This document shows, piece after piece, positions 1-10,050 of a DNA stretch of 32,043 bases (its first letter is position 1; each line of letters opens with the position of its first letter). This stretch comes from Byssochlamys sp. IMV 00236 (Eukaryota > Ascomycota > Eurotiomycetes > Eurotiales > Thermoascaceae): positions 1 through 32,043 of the forward strand of contig MSJH02000398.1 in NCBI GenBank assembly GCA_001931875.2, read 5' to 3'. Under the pieces are notes generated by a model, which was not told where the DNA came from, ran no database searches, and worked only from the letters and a program-made list of their open reading frames with translations. A program made the position numbers and the translations under genes.

Positions 1-2838
1 TTATTTGATAGACACTTGAAGGTTAGATTAAAAGGACAGGGAAGTACGACTTTTGGTTCTGTTCACTTTATTATATCAAATTCTACACGAAAGATCGAAA
101 TAAAGAGCCCTCCGTCAAGATATACAGACGAATGGCTGGAAAGTCTTGAAAGGGCGCAGAAAGAAAGTCCATGGGCTATGAACCAACGTTTCGGATCTTT
201 TGCTCCTCTAAGAGAACACGCCAAAGCAAAGTGGTTTGTGGATGGACGTGGTAAGAGATCTTTATGTATATTACCCTAAAAGTCTTTTTTATATCTTGAA
301 ACATTTCTCTAGACTATTATGAAGCAGTCATTCATGCCATCATTTCAGCCAAGTCAGAAATATATATTGAAGATTGGTGGCTGGTAAGTTTTATTTGTGG
401 TTATCAGATATTCAATCTCACACACATCCATATGTAGAGCCCACAGCTAGTATTAATCAAAAGTGAAGGCAAAGAAAGCTTAAAACTTACTGAATTGTGC
501 TATAGTACTTACGAAGACCTCCTAAGGGTAATGAAGAATTCCGTCTGGACCGACTTTTGAAGAGAAAGGCTTGTGAAGGCATCATGATATATATTGTTCT
601 TTATAAGAATGTCTCTGTTGCTTTGCCATTAGACTCCCAGTATACAAAAGATTGGATGCAGACTGTACATCCCAATATTATAGTTCAAAGACATGCCAAC
701 CTCACTTCTTCTCCATTTTGGGCACATCATGAGGTTTGTTTAACTTGGCGCGATTTACAAACAGCTAACTTGTTTTGCGTATGCTGTAGAAAATACTTGT
801 TATTGATAATCGCTTAGCCTTTGTAGGAGGATTAGATCTTTGCTTTGGGTAAGATGTTAGAAGCAGTTTATACACACACAAGCTAAAAATTTTTATAGAC
901 GATATGATACACAGGCTCATGAACTCACAGATTATGATTCAACTGATATATCTTGGGAAGTGTTCCCTGGGCAAGACTATTCCAATCCAAGGATTAAAGA
1001 TTTTCAAAAAGGTTTGTAACTCAAAAATAAAAGGAAAAGAAAAGTAATATTCTTTACTCCCTCTCTCTCTCTCTCTCTACTGATAGTTAGCCAGTATGGT
1101 ACCGAGCTGATCGATAAAACAACAACACCTAGGATGCCATGGCATGATATCCATACAGCTATGGTAAGTAAAAGTAAAAAAGATTGAAGCTGTCTAAAGA
1201 ACTAAAGAGGGAAAATGACAGGTTGGATCACCCGCAAGAGATGTTGCTAGGCATTTTGTACAGAGATGGAATTTTATAAAAGCGAATCGCGCAAAGGATA
1301 GAGATGACATTCCTTTCTTATTACCAAAAGGGGAGTATGTTGCTACGAGAGATGAAACCAAGTTTAAGGGAACATGCAAAGTTCAGGTGTTAAGAAGCAG
1401 CGCAGAATGGAGCCAAGGGATCGTACGAGAGGTAAGTGAAGATGGTTAGTTTGAATAGATAAACTATAGTCAAAGAGTAGTATTCGATATACAATGCCTA
1501 CATGGAATGCATATTTAAAGCAAAACACTTTATATACATTGAAAATCAATTCTTTAGTAAGTACTCATTTATAATCTGCAAAGCAACATATCTTGACACA
1601 TTATTTTCAGTCACTACAACAAGCCCTGATGATAAGCTGATAAAGAACAAAATAGGTCAAGCTATTGTAGAAAGGATTAAAAGGGCCCATAAAGAAAAGC
1701 AAAAATTTCGAGTCATTGTTGTAATACCAAGTGCTCCTGGCTTTGAGGGCGACTTTGTTCAGGTTGACAGAAGATCAATGCCACTTCGATCGGTTGCTCA
1801 ATATCAATACAGATCGATCTGTCGTGGCAAATATTCCATATTTGAGCAACTTAAAAAGGATAATATACCCATTCATGAATACATTGGCTTTTACAGTCTG
1901 AGAAACTGGGGCAAGATTAAACGTCCGTCTAGTTCACCAAGTGCATTTTTAGACGGGAAAAGAAAACGACGTACAAGATCAAGATCGAATACGGTAACTG
2001 ATGAGCCTAATGTGAACATTCAACAAAACCTTTATTATGCAGATGATGGAAGAATGGATTATGTTACTGAACAGGTTTATATTCACTCGAAGCTTATGAT
2101 TGTTGATGACAGAATTGTCATTTGTGGATCAGGTATACTTTACAATCTTTTTTGTAAAGACTTTACTAAGATCCTTTTAAACCAATAGCCAACTTAAATG
2201 ATAGATCTCAACTAGGAAACAGAGACTCTGAAATTGCAGTGATCATTGAAGATACAGACACAATGGATTCAAAAATGAATGGAGAACCTGTATGTATTCT
2301 GTTTAAAAAAGTCTAAATCTAATACCTTTATGTTCCAGTATAAGGCTTCAAGTTATGCCTTGACGTTAAGAATGCAATTATTCAAAGAACATCTCGGTCT
2401 ACTCGATACTTCTGCATCAGATACCTTTGATCATCGACGTAAAGAAAATCGTATCGTGATGGATCCTTTGGATGATGAGTTTTATTTTAACGTCTGGAAC
2501 AAGATTGCAGAAAAGAATACATTGATTTACAGAGAACTTTTTAAATGCGTCCCCGATGATACAGGTAAGTTTTATCCTGTTTTAATAAAAATATGTATTG
2601 AATCGTTTTTTTCTTGCAAGTTCATTCTGTCGAGCAACATCGTCAGTTTATACCTGACCCAACTCGTGTCCTACAGGGACATATCGCCGAACCATGGAAA
2701 TATTCAGCTAAAGAAGTACAAGCGAAATTAAACGAAATACGTGGCCATCTTGTACAATTCTCAACAGAATACTTGAAAAACACCAACATGACATCTTCAG
2801 TAATGCAAGAAGCCATTCCTCCTGTTGTGTTTACTTAA
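1..2838 (+). CDS. Phospholipase D (PLD1/Spo14 type), 5' end outside the window
   Basis: Hydrolyses phosphatidylcholine to phosphatidic acid and choline at membranes. Thirteen exons are visible: 1-250, 313-383, 438-449, 506-733, 790-848, 899-1011, 1087-1163, 1222-1431, 1481-1556, 1611-2132, 2189-2289, 2339-2564 and 2621-2838, giving 720 residues. The frame is open at base 1, so the N-terminus (PX and most of the PH region in this family) is missing. In order one sees the end of a PH-like segment, DWWLSPQLYLRRP, the first HKD motif (HHEKILVID, split by an intron after the E), the [17 protein letters not shown] block and the second HKD motif ([10 protein letters not shown]). Both catalytic His-Lys-Asp sets are intact. 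A basic stretch, [10 protein letters not shown], lies between the HKD motifs and could bind acidic lipid (inference). The 12-nt exon at 438-449 is required to keep the conserved motif and the frame. Identification is very secure; individual splice sites are less so. Confidence 0.93.
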
Positions 2839-3452
2839 TAAACACCATTACTTTTGTCTGTCATCTTTAGCTTTTCCTTATAATTATGAATGAAACAATA
2901 TCATTGTTAACTAATTATTTGTTGGATTATGCTTTTCTTTATTGTAGTTGGTTGCTTCAATTGAATGCATTTAAACAACAAGCGGTTAAATGATTTATTA
3001 CTTTTTATGCTTGAGTAGCTCTAAAAAAATAGTCAGGTAAGGTTTACTCTTCCTTTTGCCATTTAGTTTAGTGACAAAAATGCAAAAAGATAAACGATGC
3101 TCTTAAATAAAACCACGCTCAAATCTATTCTTGGCACTTGATTCATACAATACCTAATGAAAATATCAGTTTTTTTTTCTTGTAAAAGATCGAAACTGAA
3201 AGCACAGTGCTTTATATCTGCCATAAGCTAGGATTATCTTTTGCTTTGTTAACTTTTGACTTTTACAAATAACAGGTCCAGACACAAACGTTTTGACCCT
3301 GCCTACAATTTATCTGAAATTCAATTTTGTGTAGTTCGGGGCATCAAAAAGGATGAATAAGAAAGTTTCTTTGCTCTTTTTCTTATTAGAGGTAACGAGC
3401 CACTGAAGCTTACATTATTTAAACCAGATCATAATCTCACATGCTGTAAAGA
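2839..3452. other. Intergenic: PLD 3' side and HMG-CoA reductase upstream region
   Basis: No open frame longer than about 60 codons and no tRNA-like structure was seen. An AT-rich 3' flank of the PLD gene runs into the promoter of the next gene. I looked here for missing N-terminal exons of HMG-CoA reductase (hydrophobic frames) and saw none. An in-frame TAA lies at 3447-3449, two codons before the reductase ATG. Confidence 0.6.
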
Positions 3453-5130
3453 ATGTTGAAATCATTTGAATCTCTTTTTGACATTTATACAGTCTATGTA
3501 CAACATCCTGTCATTTCCAAATGGCTGGCTTTTGTTCTCTTCCTGTCCCTTTTTCTAAATACCTACTTGTTAAACATAACAAAGCAACAACAACAACAGC
3601 AGCAACTAAAACAAGAGCAACAACAGCAAAAAGTCGTTGCAGAGCCTGTTTCCACAGATACACCCCAAAAACCTGTTACCAAAAAGCCTGTCAAGCCAAA
3701 ACGAAAACATCATCATCATTCTGACATCGTCCGTCCTGTCGAAGAAATTCTCGGTTTACTTGCTACTCCTGATGCTCTCTCTGATGAAGAAATAATTTCT
3801 ATTGTTCAAGCTGGAAAGCTTGCACCTTATGCATTAGAAAAGGTCCTGGGTGATTTTGAAAGAGCTGTCATCATTCGTCGAGCTTTAATCTCACGTGCAT
3901 CCCTGACAAAGACTCTTGAGCACAGTTTATTACCTGTAGCAAACTACCACTATGATAAAGTGATGGGCGCCTGCTGTGAAAATGTCATTGGATATATGCC
4001 CATTCCAGTAGGCGTGGCAGGTAAGACGAAGGGTATTTTAAAACTCATTTGCTAACGACGAGTGTTATGTAGGTCCAATGAACATTGATGGTGAACTGAT
4101 TCATATTCCTATGGCAACAACAGAAGGTTGCTTAGTAGCATCAGCAGCTCGTGGATGTAAAGCAATCAATGCGGGAGGTGGTGCAATTACTATAGTGACG
4201 GCAGACGGAATGACCCGTGCTCCTTGTGTTGAATTTCCTTCGATCACACGTGCTGCTGAATGCAAGCAATGGATAGAACATGAAGGAAAGGACATTGTAG
4301 CAGAAGCATTCAACTCAACTTCACGTTTTGCTCGTGTCAAAAAATTAAAGGTTGCTATAGCTGGTAGACTGGTGTACATTCGATTCTCTACTACAACTGG
4401 AGATGCTATGGGCATGAATATGATCTCTAAGGGCTGTGAAAAGGCGCTTTCAAAGATTGAGGAATACTTTCCTGACATGCAAATAGTTTCTCTCTCTGGT
4501 AACTTTTGTACTGACAAGAAGCCTGCTGCCGTGAATTGGATTGAAGGACGTGGAAAGTCTGTTGTTGCAGAAGCCGTGATACCTGGACCTGCTGTTGAAA
4601 AAATCTTAAAGACCACTGTGAGCGCTCTTGTTGAATTGAATATATCAAAGAACCTTGTAGGTTCAGCGATGGCTGGCTCTGTTGGTGGTTTTAACGCACA
4701 TGCAGCTAATATCCTTACAGCTATTTACCTTGCAACTGGTCAAGATCCTGCCCAGAATGTAGAAAGCTCCAACTGTATGACATTGATGAAGGCCATAAAT
4801 GACGAAAAAGACCTTTATATATCTTGTACCATGCCCTGTATCGAAGTAGGCACCATTGGTGGCGGCACCATTTTACCTCCTCAGCAAGCAATGCTAGATA
4901 TGCTTGGTGTTCGTGGTCCTCATCCAACTGAACCTGGTGCAAACGCTCGTCGCTTAGCCGGCATCATCTGTGCTGCAGTTATGGCAGGCGAACTTTCTCT
5001 TTGTGCTGCTTTAGCTGCTGGTCATCTTGTGAAGGCACACATGGCACATAATCGCAATACTCAACCTATTTCTGCTACACCACCAGCTACACCAGCTGAA
5101 CCTGTTCCTGGAAGTTGTATTAGATCATAG
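3453..5130 (+). CDS. HMG-CoA reductase (NADPH), short single-helix form
   Basis: Reduces HMG-CoA to mevalonate, the committed step toward sterols, ubiquinone and (in Mucorales) carotenoids and trisporoids. Two exons, 3453-4020 and 4073-5130, encode 541 aa. Residues about 23-42 form one hydrophobic helix, followed by a Gln-rich stretch and a Lys/His-rich linker, then the full catalytic domain. Family catalytic residues are all present: Glu in TTEGCLVAS (E207), Lys in CTDKKPAA (K338), Asp in GQDPAQNV (D414) and His in [10 protein letters not shown] (H512). Usual fungal and animal enzymes run to about 880-1100 aa with several helices including a sterol-sensing domain; here only the helix next to the linker remains. 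The start is supported by an in-frame TAA at 3447-3449. The residue matching the human AMPK-target serine in HNRS is Asn. Mucorales are known to carry several paralogues, so this may be the paralogue without a sterol sensor (inference). Confidence 0.96.
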
Positions 5131-5317
5131 ATAGAAAAGTAATACATCGATAGTTAATAATAATAATAGTTTAAATCTTTATAAACACATCCCTATAGAA
5201 GGATACTAATTACCATCACCTAATCTTTTGTTATAATCCGTTGAGAACTTTATATTCGTTGATCTCTTTTAGTTTTACTGCTCTCAAATAGGTCATTTTT
5301 GAACTCAATTTCACATT

Positions 5318-5730
5318 GAAAGAAACAATGAAAGCAATTTGCAAAAACGGTTTGAATGGGTCCAAAAATGGGAGGATACCGACATAGACTTTACGAAGAA
5401 TTGTGTATTTATAGATGAATCATGATTCTACTTAAATTTGAGATGTTGTAGAGTATTGGCCTAAAAAGGGCACGGAAGCAGTACTTACTACTCCCAGTTA
5501 CAAAAGCTCCATTACACACTGTTATTGGAGCAAATATCAATTCTGGATGTTGTCAATATGTGTCTGAGAGAGACCGATTGCTTGCAAAAAGATAAAAATA
5601 CAAGATGATAAAAAAAGAAAGGCTACCCTACCTAAAAAGGCTCAACCTAAAATGTATGCTCTACTGTAAGATTATACTCGAGTTATCATAATGATTTATA
5701 TCAAACACGTCAACTGCCTTCCACCAACTG
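5318..5730 (+). pseudogene. Decayed Tc1/mariner (IS630-type) DDE transposase fragment
   Basis: In the frame starting near 5318 a readable block contains QKRFEWVQKW, then DIDFTKNCVFIDES (FIDES at 5408-5422), ending in an in-frame TGA. This matches the first catalytic Asp region (vFiDEs.F) of IS630/pogo-like Tc1-mariner transposases. Downstream, now in shifted frames, one finds KKGTEA (about 5463-5483) and LHTVIGANINSG (about 5509-5547), which correspond to the kGt...ht.lgai..G stretch that follows in the family. At least two stops and two frame changes are visible. The later catalytic Asp region could not be found, and terminal inverted repeats were not recognised. The element is clearly dead. 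Assignment rests on remembered family motifs; a translated search would settle it. Confidence 0.72.
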
Positions 5731-5999
5731 AAATAATAGAGGTAGATACAGGCACAGAGACAGAAAAAAGGGAACATCAGCAAAAGTACCAAAGGACAAT
5801 AAAAGAAGTAACCAATAGCAATAGTCAATCCATGTATTTGGCAACCCAATCCAACCCTCTCCGAAGGGCAATCACTCTACACGTGCTGGCATTTCGTTCT
5901 TGAGGAAGCTGCAGTATGAAATTGTTATTAATGTCGATGATAGTCATAACGAACGTTAACTTAATCACATACCTTCTGCTTCAACTTTATCTCCCTCTT
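5731..5999. other. Short non-coding gap between two transposon relics
   Basis: An open frame from about 5691 to 5903 is hydrophilic and matches nothing I recognise. It may be the eroded continuation of the transposase relic. No RNA gene, repeat or promoter signal was seen. Confidence 0.4.
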
Positions 6000-6603
6000 C
6001 TTATCTCTTTCTCTTGAAGCAATCCACCTTGCTTCCGGCCTTATGCGTATAAGTATTGTCATTGGCATACCGTTTCACTGAGACACTCTTCAAATTCGTC
6101 TCTTCAATAACGACAAGCACTGGAATATACTGCAAATCGTTCGAAACACTCCACCTTGATGACTCCAAAGGAAAAACAACAAGGATCCCGCATGACCAAG
6201 ACAATTATGATTCATACGCATTCAGATCCATTTCTCTGTCCTGTCACGACATACATGGTCTACGTTTCTTGCCTCGCTTCGAGCAAATACTACACAGCTC
6301 ACCAAGCATTCCTTCGGTCACTATTCATTGTCTCTTTTGCTCGCTAACAGGCCGCTTGCAACTGATCGGGTCAGACCGCATCTTTAAGCATATTCGATGA
6401 ATAATGATACATGTAGGTAAACCGAATGACGCTCTTGTTCCCAAGTCAAGGGCCTTAGGCGTTACACTGGTCACTCAAGTCGGCATCTCAGTGTAAGACA
6501 CTGTGGCTCAAGACAACTGGTCTTCGAAGACTATCTTTTTGATTTCTACCGGATTTCTTCAGTGACAAACAATAATCTCACAATAGCTACTCTGGATCAA
6601 TAA
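6000..6603 (+). pseudogene. Decayed tyrosine recombinase (DIRS/Crypton-like transposon relic)
   Basis: Three frames must be combined to read it. About 6156-6347 carries PKEKQQGSRMTKT and IHTHSDPFLCPV, the linker seen in fungal transposon tyrosine recombinases. About 6350-6535 carries SDRIFKHIR, then SRALGVTLVTQVGISV and QDNWSSKTIF, corresponding to the catalytic Arg box and the following W-S-S element. After a one-base shift, 6538-6603 reads FDFYRISSVTNNNLTIATLD and a stop; the Tyr of FYR (6547-6549) sits where the nucleophile belongs. Internal stops (for example after HIR and after GISV) and shifts show it is inactive. The more N-terminal Arg box was not confidently located, so the left edge is approximate. 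Which element class it came from (DIRS-type retroelement or Crypton) cannot be told without the rest of the element. Confidence 0.75.
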
Positions 6604-6859
6604 TCAAGATCACAAAGCTCTAAGTATCATCATAGTTACACTTGAATTAATCTTGGCTGTTTCTGTCCCCCTCTCCTCTCAGTTTCTGTGTCTCTTTACT
6701 CGTTACATGCTCACTCAAGAAGATAGGTAAAAAGGATTTTTTTTATTACTGTATCATTATGAAAGATAGGATTTGTATTTCTGGAAACAGTTTGTCTTCT
6801 TTTGGAAATGGTCTTTATTTATTTTTAAAATTCATTATTACGTGTAACAAAGATGGTAA
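6604..6859. other. Non-coding gap after the recombinase relic; 3' flank of the secreted glycoprotein gene
   Basis: AT-rich sequence with T and TTTATTTATTTTT tracts at about 6735-6835. The latter read AATAAATAAA-like on the minus strand and probably serve as the 3' end signals of the neighbouring minus-strand gene. Confidence 0.45.
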
Positions 6860-8184
6860 TTACCAAGTAGCTTGGTTATCGTGACTATTGCGGTGATTAT
6901 ACAACCAATCTAAGTCTTCATTGGTATCAGTGTGGGTAAGAGAAGGTGTTGGTGTAGCTGTTGCGGTGGCTGTAGCATCATCACCAGCATCACCTTCAAG
7001 TGCTTGAAGTTTAGCTAATGCTAAATCAAAAAAGTTGTTCAACTGATCAGGTGTTGTCAAGGCAGAGAAGACGCTTGTTAATTGGTTGATTTGGGTAGCA
7101 ACATCAGGATATTCTGCGGCTAATTGACCAGTGAAAGTCTTCCATTCTGTTTGTATTTGATCCACAGGTGTTTGGTTGGCTAATTCAGATTTAAGGGTTT
7201 GAATTTCAGAAATGATTTTTTGACTGGCATTAGGGCCAGGAGTAGTAGTAGAAGAAGAAGAAGAGGTATCATCGCTGGAAGTGTCTTCACTGGAAGTATC
7301 ATCGCTGGAAGCATCGTCTGAAGATTCTTCACTGTTGTTAGCAAGATCGTCCAGCTCATCTACAGCTGGGTTACTGCTGCTGCTGCTGTCGTCGTCACCA
7401 GAGGAAGCATCAGTGGAATCTGAAGGAAGTGCATCTAAATCAGCCAAAACACTGTTGATGCTGCTGTTACTGTGTCCATTAGACTTCTTTTTAGCAGCAG
7501 AAGTACTGTTGTTTCCAGAATGTCCAACCATGTTGTTATCTCTAGTATAATCACCCTCAATGACACGAAGACAACCATAGCCAGATCTTCCAGTATTACA
7601 ATCAGCCTAATAGAGAAATAAGTCAATTTAAGTAACATAAACTCAGAATCTATTTATAAACTGAGCTATTTACCTTGTCTTGGCAGCATCTAATGCAGAA
7701 TCTCTCGATATCAGGTTCAATTAAGTTTACAAAGTAGTTGTACCCCTTGCATTGTGCTCCGACAGGTTTACCATGAGCATGATTATCATATTGTCCTCCG
7801 CCATCATTAGCTCCGAGATTGTATTTGGTGCGATCAATGAAGCCTGTGATCTGAACATATTTACTGGTTCTCAAATAATGTGCCGTAGTAATAAAGCCTA
7901 CATTTGTGTATAAATACTACTGAATGTCATTATTAAATAAAGTGCTCACCTTGAGGAAATAGGTTGGCCTTTGGTACAGCATTCTGTTTAAAACAGAAGG
8001 GAATACCATTGTTTTCATTAGGGGCTACTTCAAGTCCAGGTTTGGGAGGAAGAAAAATACAGAAGTCATCTTGACTGTTGATAGTTGTCAAAGGATAATG
8101 GTTGCTGCTTGGTGCTGCAGCATTTACAAATGAAGAAGCTACGATGAAAACACTGGCTATAATGCTGCAACTAGAAAAGTGCAT
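6860..8184 (-). CDS. Secreted Cys-containing protein with Ser/Asp-rich tail, macrophage-activating-glycoprotein-like
   Basis: Exons 7950-8184, 7674-7897 and 6860-7606 give 401 aa. Residues 1 to about 22 are a signal peptide (hydrophobic core ending VNAAA). The middle has YIQVTGFIDRTKYNL-like sequence, DGGGQYDNHAHGKP, CKGYNYFVNLIEP, CIRCCQDKADC and GRSGYGCLRVIEGDY: a Cys-rich globular domain. This pattern resembles the fungal family annotated as macrophage activating glycoprotein (DGGGQYDSHG...YNYYVNLVEP...CLRCC), recalled from memory and not searched. The last 200 residues are low-complexity Ser/Thr/Asp/Glu with DDTSSEDTSS-type repeats and a TPTPSLTHTD stretch, suited to O-mannosylation. No clear GPI signal is seen at the C-terminus (ends ...DNQATW). 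Its biochemical function is unknown. It shares a 153-bp upstream region with the DHHC gene. Confidence 0.75.
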
Positions 8185-8337
8185 TTTGTTGGTTAATGAA
8201 AAGAAAGAGAGAAAAGAGAGAGAGGGAAGCAAAAGTTATTTTTATTCTATTCAGTTACACAAGGAACCTCTCAATTGGCTTCACTATGCGGACTTTCTTT
8301 TTTTTTATATTTTTCTTTTTGCAACAACATATTCTCG
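8185..8337. promoter_or_regulatory. Shared divergent promoter (secreted protein / DHHC transferase)
   Basis: Only 153 bp separate the two start codons. It holds a GAAAG/GAGA-rich block next to the secreted gene (8196-8230) and a T-rich block (8294-8320) before the DHHC start. No obvious TATA box was seen. Promoter function is inferred from the divergent arrangement alone. Confidence 0.5.
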
Positions 8338-9638
8338 ATGACAAAAATTGTAGATAAAGCAATACTAGGCATAGGTCCTATCTTTATAGTAATAGCAGTA
8401 GGACTGCTTGATATGTGTGTACTTGCTTACTATTTGGTTGTATTTCCATACAGTCATTCATGGACAGATACCTCTTTAATCTACAAAATATACACCTGTT
8501 TCGTCTTAATGTTCACTCTTTATATCGTATATTCAATACACTTTCATTATTATATGGCTATCACTACACCACCAGGCGATATGAAAGAATATAAAAAATA
8601 TAAAGAAGAAACAGAGGAAGAGGTACTTTCTTTACGATAAAACTGAATACCCACCTGACAACCTACTACTAGAGTAATGCCTCAATGAGAACAATGCTGT
8701 TGGAAATGGAGGAACATGCTCAATTCCCAAAGACATGTAAAAAATGTAAAGTTTTTTCTTCAGCCCAATTTTTCTATGTTTCTATTCTTATCATTTTGTA
8801 CATAGGCCACTTACCAAAACCAGAAAGGGCTCACCATTGCAGTGTATGCAACACCTGTATATTAAAATTTGACCATCACTGTAAAGTTCATCCCCTTTTC
8901 ATCTTCCTGCATAGACTCATTCTTTTTTATTCTAGGCCCATGGATTCATAACTGTGTTGGACACTTTAATCATCGATATTTTGTACTGTTTATGACATAC
9001 CTCGTATTCGCAGCTGTATATTTTGTCATATGCGGATGGAGACCGTTTATGCTCTGCATGGATTTTACAGATCTTGATGTTTGTGAAAACAAAAAAAAAA
9101 GGGATACCATACTTATTTTATGCATAGTGGCCCTACTATTTTCCTAGAGCACTGCTTGCATTTTCGTTTATATTGGCTGTTTGTATGGGACTTGCTATAG
9201 GTGCCTTATGCGGATGGCATTACTATTTGGTAAAAAGATTGGCATATCTTGATGATCCATGATTTACTCACATAATTACAGATTATGACAGCTCAGACAA
9301 CAGTCGAATTTTATAATAATCACTATGACAGAGCAGTTTGTAAATCACAGGGAGAAATATTTGTAAACATGTATGATTTCGGTATTTTAGAGAATTTGAA
9401 ACGTTTCTTCAATGTTTGCGATCAATAGTAAGTCCAATTGAACACAAATATCATACAATTAAACATTCATTGCAGCCCTTGGTACAATATATTTTTGCCG
9501 CTCCCTGTTCCCCCAAGAGGCACAGGAAGAGTGTTTGAGAAATGTCAAGAGTTCTATACATTACCTGAATCAAGTCAAAGAGCTCATATTATATCACAGC
9601 AAGAGTGTCAAGACATTGAAGATCTTAAGGATATTTAA
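8338..9638 (+). CDS. DHHC-type protein S-palmitoyltransferase (ZDHHC16-like)
   Basis: Transfers palmitate from acyl-CoA to protein cysteines at endomembranes. Seven exons: 8338-8622, 8673-8745, 8806-8880, 8936-9078, 9128-9229, 9282-9427 and 9476-9638, giving 328 aa. Two N-terminal membrane helices (about residues 11-35 and 47-70) precede the Cys-rich domain CKKC...[11 protein letters not shown]...DHHCPWIHNC; the catalytic DHHC is residues 142-145 and is itself split by an intron after the first base of its Cys codon. Two more helices follow, then TTVE (the family's TTxE motif) and a C-terminal NPWYN-like block with [11 protein letters not shown]. That end resembles ZDHHC16/Aph2 more than yeast Pfa3/Pfa4 (judgement from memory). 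The ATG at 8338 follows a T-rich tract. All catalytic elements are intact. Confidence 0.92.
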
Positions 9639-9990
9639 TAAATATATAGAATGGATTATTACCAATTCACGCGAAAATATAGCAATATACTATCTTTCCG
9701 TCATTTTTCCGCCTTTTTCCATCCTCTCTCTTTCCTTCTATGGAACACCTTTCAGGACTCTAGTGTTTCTTTTTTAAATGAAAAAGTGTGTGTTGCTATG
9801 ACAAATTACTAGCCAACTATACTTATATCTAATTTCGAGGTATTTTTGACTCTATATTGATGGATATTAGTGAATTTCATTTTACGAGCATTTTGTGGAG
9901 TGGACGTGTTACCTCAGCTGAAACATTTTTTAATTGCTATATTGTAATTATATTTATTGATTTGTGTTACTCAATGCATACTCTTCAACA
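9639..9990. other. Intergenic: DHHC 3' flank and mannanase upstream region
   Basis: An AATAAA-like AATAAATAT directly overlaps and follows the DHHC stop (9637-9645), a candidate polyadenylation signal. The remainder is AT-rich with no convincing ORF; the frame at 9535-9777 is a shadow of the last DHHC exon. Confidence 0.5.
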
Positions 9991-9999
9991 TATATAAAG
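9991..9999 (+). promoter_or_regulatory. TATA box of the GH134 gene
   Basis: TATATAAAG lies 52 bp before the ATG at 10051. Transcription starting about 30 bp downstream would begin after the ATG at 10002, leaving 10051 as the first usable ATG. Confidence 0.7.
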
Positions 10000-10050
10000 C
10001 CATGAACTTTGGCGTCTCTTTGTTCACTATCTTTACATCTTTATATCAGA

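Noticed and set aside
4101..4616. 171-codon minus-strand ORF inside HMG-CoA reductase
   Set aside because: Lies entirely antisense to the conserved catalytic domain, with no independent support.
6440..6520. Possible tRNA-like stretch (TTCGAAGAC near short inverted repeats)
   Set aside because: No A box or acceptor stem could be paired, and the same bases read as a recombinase relic.
7281..7550. Plus-strand ORF of 89 codons rich in Ser/Leu
   Set aside because: It is the antisense shadow of the Ser/Asp repeat tail of the secreted protein; composition is a mirror of the repeat codons.
10009..10050. Upstream extension of the mannanase by 14 residues
   Set aside because: Would need a TTG start and would bury the signal peptide; the ATG at 10051 fits the TATA box and the signal sequence.
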